DNA of 64,000 nt, from assembly GCF_030463565.1 (NCBI RefSeq), contig NC_134643.1, positions 17,807,606-17,871,605 on the forward strand, read 5' to 3'. Shown one piece after another: positions 61,401-64,000 of this stretch. Under the pieces are notes generated by a model, which made no database searches, was not told the origin of the DNA, and saw only the letters and a list, made by a program, of their open reading frames with translations. A program made the position numbers and the translations under genes. The DNA is from Pelecanus crispus. Its lineage: Eukaryota; Chordata; Aves; Pelecaniformes; Pelecanidae. The stretch's first letter is position 1, and every line of letters starts with the position of its first letter.

Positions 61401-61883
61401 TTCACGGGCTGGGCTGGCTGCCTCACCCCCTCTAGCTCCTCTCCAAACCTTGTTTTCTAAACCCAGTGCTTTCCTGGCAGCCCACTTCGCTCCGGGTTAG
61501 CGGAGGGTGTTTTTCTTCCTCAGACCGTTTCCCAGGTGCGAGAAATGCTGTTGGTTTAGCCGGAACGCAATGCACGTGGTGGCACCCCGTGCCAGCAAAG
61601 GGCACTGGGCTGGATGGGGGATTGTGTGTGTCCGTGTCCGTGTCTGTCCGCCTGTCCGTGTCCACCCAGAGCCAACCCTTCACAAGACACCACCTGGGGC
61701 TGGAAGCATCCCGCAGGGAGCAGCGCTGGTGGCTTGATGCTTTACAGCCTCTGCTTCCTCGGCGAGAGCGATGGGTACCCATACATCCCCCCTCCTGCTA
61801 CTTTCTAAACCGTGGGAAATACCATTTGGACCCTCAGCATCTGTACTGCACTTAAAATAAACCACCAGAGGAAGAACACAAGT
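58432..61883. other. Intergenic, no gene recognised
   Basis: Mixed GC content, no recognisable exons. Low-complexity features are a T/TTG tract at 60228-60270 and a GTGTCC-type minisatellite at 61625-61665. Confidence 0.4.
61625..61665 (+). repeat. GTGTCC/TGTCCG short minisatellite
   Basis: Imperfect six-base units (gtgtgtccgtgtccgtgtct, then gtccgcctgtccgtgtcc). Low-complexity; it opens spurious frames on both strands (VCVRVRVC, DTDTDT). Confidence 0.8.
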
Positions 61884-63740
61884 TCAAAAAAAAAATTCTT
61901 AATTTATTGTAAATTCTCCTTTCATCTGTGCTGCAATTCCAGTGTTCTGCACATTAATAAATATACATTTGTTAAAAAAAACCAACCTCCAGTGTCTAAT
62001 CTGCCATAAAGCTTTTAAAAAGTCATAAAAATAGGTTTTAATTTTTTTGTCATTAATACAACTGACCCTCATTTACTGCAACAATTCTGATCAAAATAAA
62101 CTACCTACATCTCACTGGGACAAAATATACATACACAGATGTAAAAACAACTAGCGTGGGTTATACACAATGCCTGAGCACACAGCCAAGTGCCAGACCC
62201 TTAAAACATTCAAAACTTCTTTCAGTCAGAAAATGTCACACAGTATGTTGCATAATTTTTAAAGGAATAGCATCCTTCCTTCCTCTCCCCTTCCAAAGGC
62301 CTCCTGAATACATTTGAGAATGCGTAGCAATATAATGAAACCGAGATTACAGTATATATTATCTCATTTTCTCCTCAACTCCTGCATTTTATTTAGCCTG
62401 ATTTTCTGTTTTTTCCCTTTTACACACACAGTTACACAAGGAAAAGCCAATATTTTCCCAAAAGGGCTGCTACAGCGAGCGAGGAGCTCCTGAAAGCCTT
62501 GGTGGCAGAGAGCAGGTCACGGCCACCCCATTGCCACCCTTTGAGTCACGTATTCCCGTCCCGGGGAGCCCCCAGCAGAGCTCTGCCCCATGCTGCTGGA
62601 TGCAAACTTTTTCACATCTTATTCTTCCTTTACTTGTAAACACTGCAGGAAGGTGAAGATGGGGGACAGGCCACGCTTAACTTTCCTATACTTGTGAAAC
62701 AAGCATATTTTGTGGGAAACACGAAACCTTAAGCCTTCCATGTGCTTTTTGAAACACCAAGAAGGCCAGGGCTTTGTCAAAGAGCTGGGCAGTGAAACCT
62801 GGACATCCTTAAAGACTCAGATTTCTGCTTCAATTAGCAACGTACTGACTCCAGTGGGAAAGAAATTAACAGTAAAATAAAACACTGCGCCTGAGGCAGC
62901 ACTTGCCCCACAGGAGGGGGGCCCTCTTCTTGGGACATGCAGAGCACTGGTTTGTCACAGGGTCAAAACCTACCATACGATGACACCAGTTGTCGTCTTG
63001 TTCTTGGTAAGGGAAATACTGATTTGACTTCTTCCAGAAAAGGACTGTGCTGATATCTTAGACAAAGACATGACTTATTTTTAGTCTTGAAGTTCAGTTG
63101 CTGAACATTTCAATGCACTTCAGAGAAGAGGTCAAAACACCAAGAAATGAAAAAACAAAACATTTTTTTGTGGGTTTTAGAAGAGGTTATGAAAAAAACA
63201 TACTGTGTCCTTAAAGTGTTCCAAAATCTGTCAACAAAACTTATAAATTAGTCATGGATTTCAATGTAATCTTTACTGCATTACTTTGAAAACTGCATTG
63301 CATCTTAAGGTGGCTTCCATGCAAACCTCAGTTACTTTATCAAATGCCAAATTCAAGTAAAATTGTGCAATGTTCATATAAAAAATATCAAAGCCCCTTT
63401 TAATTGATTTCCTATTATCAAATTAAGATCAGTATAAATGTAAAATATACAAAGGAACTTTTTCTTTAGCAACACCATACAAAATATATAAAAGTATCTA
63501 CACTTTTTATATATATATAAAGGTTTTTATTTTTTTTCTTAAGACGATGTGTCCATAGGGGGGTGGATAGAGATGCTGGCATAGAAACAAAAGGACACTT
63601 GTTGGGATATTCCTCCCTAGACCTCAGCAAGCCGAAGGGTTCACACTGTAGCCGGACAAAACTCCACAAGAGACGTCTCCTGGTGCTTGTCTTAAGGCTG
63701 ATGGATTGACTTACTGTAGGTCCACTGCGATAATAACGTG
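61884..63740 (-). other. Probable 3' UTR of a minus-strand gene entering from the right
   Basis: An AT-rich, repeat-free block starts next to an A-rich run (61884-61894) and a minus-strand AATAAA (TTTATT at 61904-61909). This is the pattern of a transcript end on the minus strand. In human 22q13.31 the gene after TRMU is CELSR1, transcribed toward it with a roughly 2-kb 3' UTR (from memory). The assignment to CELSR1 rests on that synteny only; I could not match a protein. Confidence 0.4.
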
Positions 63741-64000
63741 TTATCCCTTGGTTCTCCCCAGTAATAAGCAACCCCTGCAGCACTGTCCGCACGGCGATCA
63801 GGTACCCGTCCCTCACAGTGCATCCCTGTGGCCATTTCCGTCCGTTTTGGCATGGGTTCATGCCGCGCAGCGCGTACCGCACAGCAGCCTTCTTGCAGGC
63901 GCACCTGGGCACTGTGTCTCCGCTGCGAGCGGTCAGGAGTCTGCCATAATGTGAAACCATGCGGGAATCAATGCCCACCTTGTCCTCCTTGCTACGTGGC
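63741..64000 (-). other. Possible terminal coding sequence at window edge, unassigned
   Basis: GC and CpG content rise, and a minus-strand frame is open from the window edge (SKEDKVGIDSRMVSHYGRLL...) past 63740. It continues into clearly AT-rich sequence that encodes YIYIKSVDTFIYF, so at most its first part can be coding. Another frame ends at a TAA near 63701. I do not recognise either protein. Confidence 0.2.

Noticed and set aside
63466-63978. A 170-codon minus-strand frame at the right edge
   Set aside because: Its C-terminal half reads through AT-rich low-complexity sequence (LKKKNKNLYIYIK), and I recognise no family. Kept only as a possible partial exon at low confidence.

Overview
This window looks like a bird chromosome segment. 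The main evidence is about ten copies or fragments of CR1, the dominant LINE of birds and other reptiles. Many end in the typical 3' tail (read here as tagaatcatagaatc or its complement). The genes are compact, multi-exon vertebrate genes with CpG-island promoters. The species cannot be told from the sequence. Gene names come from comparison with human proteins recalled from memory; no search was run.

Layout. 1-2110: 3' UTR and downstream flank of ALG10. 2111-6477 (-): ALG10, the ER glucosyltransferase that completes the lipid-linked oligosaccharide, 3 exons, 472 aa. 6478-6914: a CpG-rich head-to-head promoter. 6915-9933 (+): TPRKB, a KEOPS subunit for tRNA t6A, 4 exons, 175 aa. 9.9-20 kb: mostly unannotated DNA, with one candidate single-pass membrane microprotein exon (15328-15517, -). 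20.2-32.5 kb (+): GTSE1, a mitotic microtubule and clathrin-binding protein, a CpG-island promoter with ZNF143/THAP11-like, CCAAT and CHR-like elements, one non-coding exon and 11 coding exons, 725 aa. 34.8-46.2 kb (+): TRMU, mitochondrial tRNA 2-thiouridylase, 11 exons, about 416 aa, with two ETS/GABP-type sites just upstream of the start. 46.3-61.9 kb: no recognisable gene; it holds a nested CR1 insertion, a short interstitial telomeric repeat and minisatellites. 61.9-64 kb: looks like the long 3' UTR of a minus-strand gene entering from the right. CELSR1 is the expected neighbour by human 22q13 synteny.

Two of the genes modify tRNA in different ways (TPRKB: t6A at position 37; TRMU: s2U at mitochondrial U34). 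Nothing in the sequence suggests joint regulation. GTSE1 and TRMU are neighbours in human 22q13.31, whereas human ALG10 (chr 12) and TPRKB (chr 2) lie elsewhere, so this gene order is itself notable. I found no convincing retrovirus, CRISPR, tRNA or rRNA. I saw no clear new multi-gene system. The best candidates for something undescribed are the 15.3 kb microprotein exon and the ambiguous TRMU exon 5/6 splice junction.
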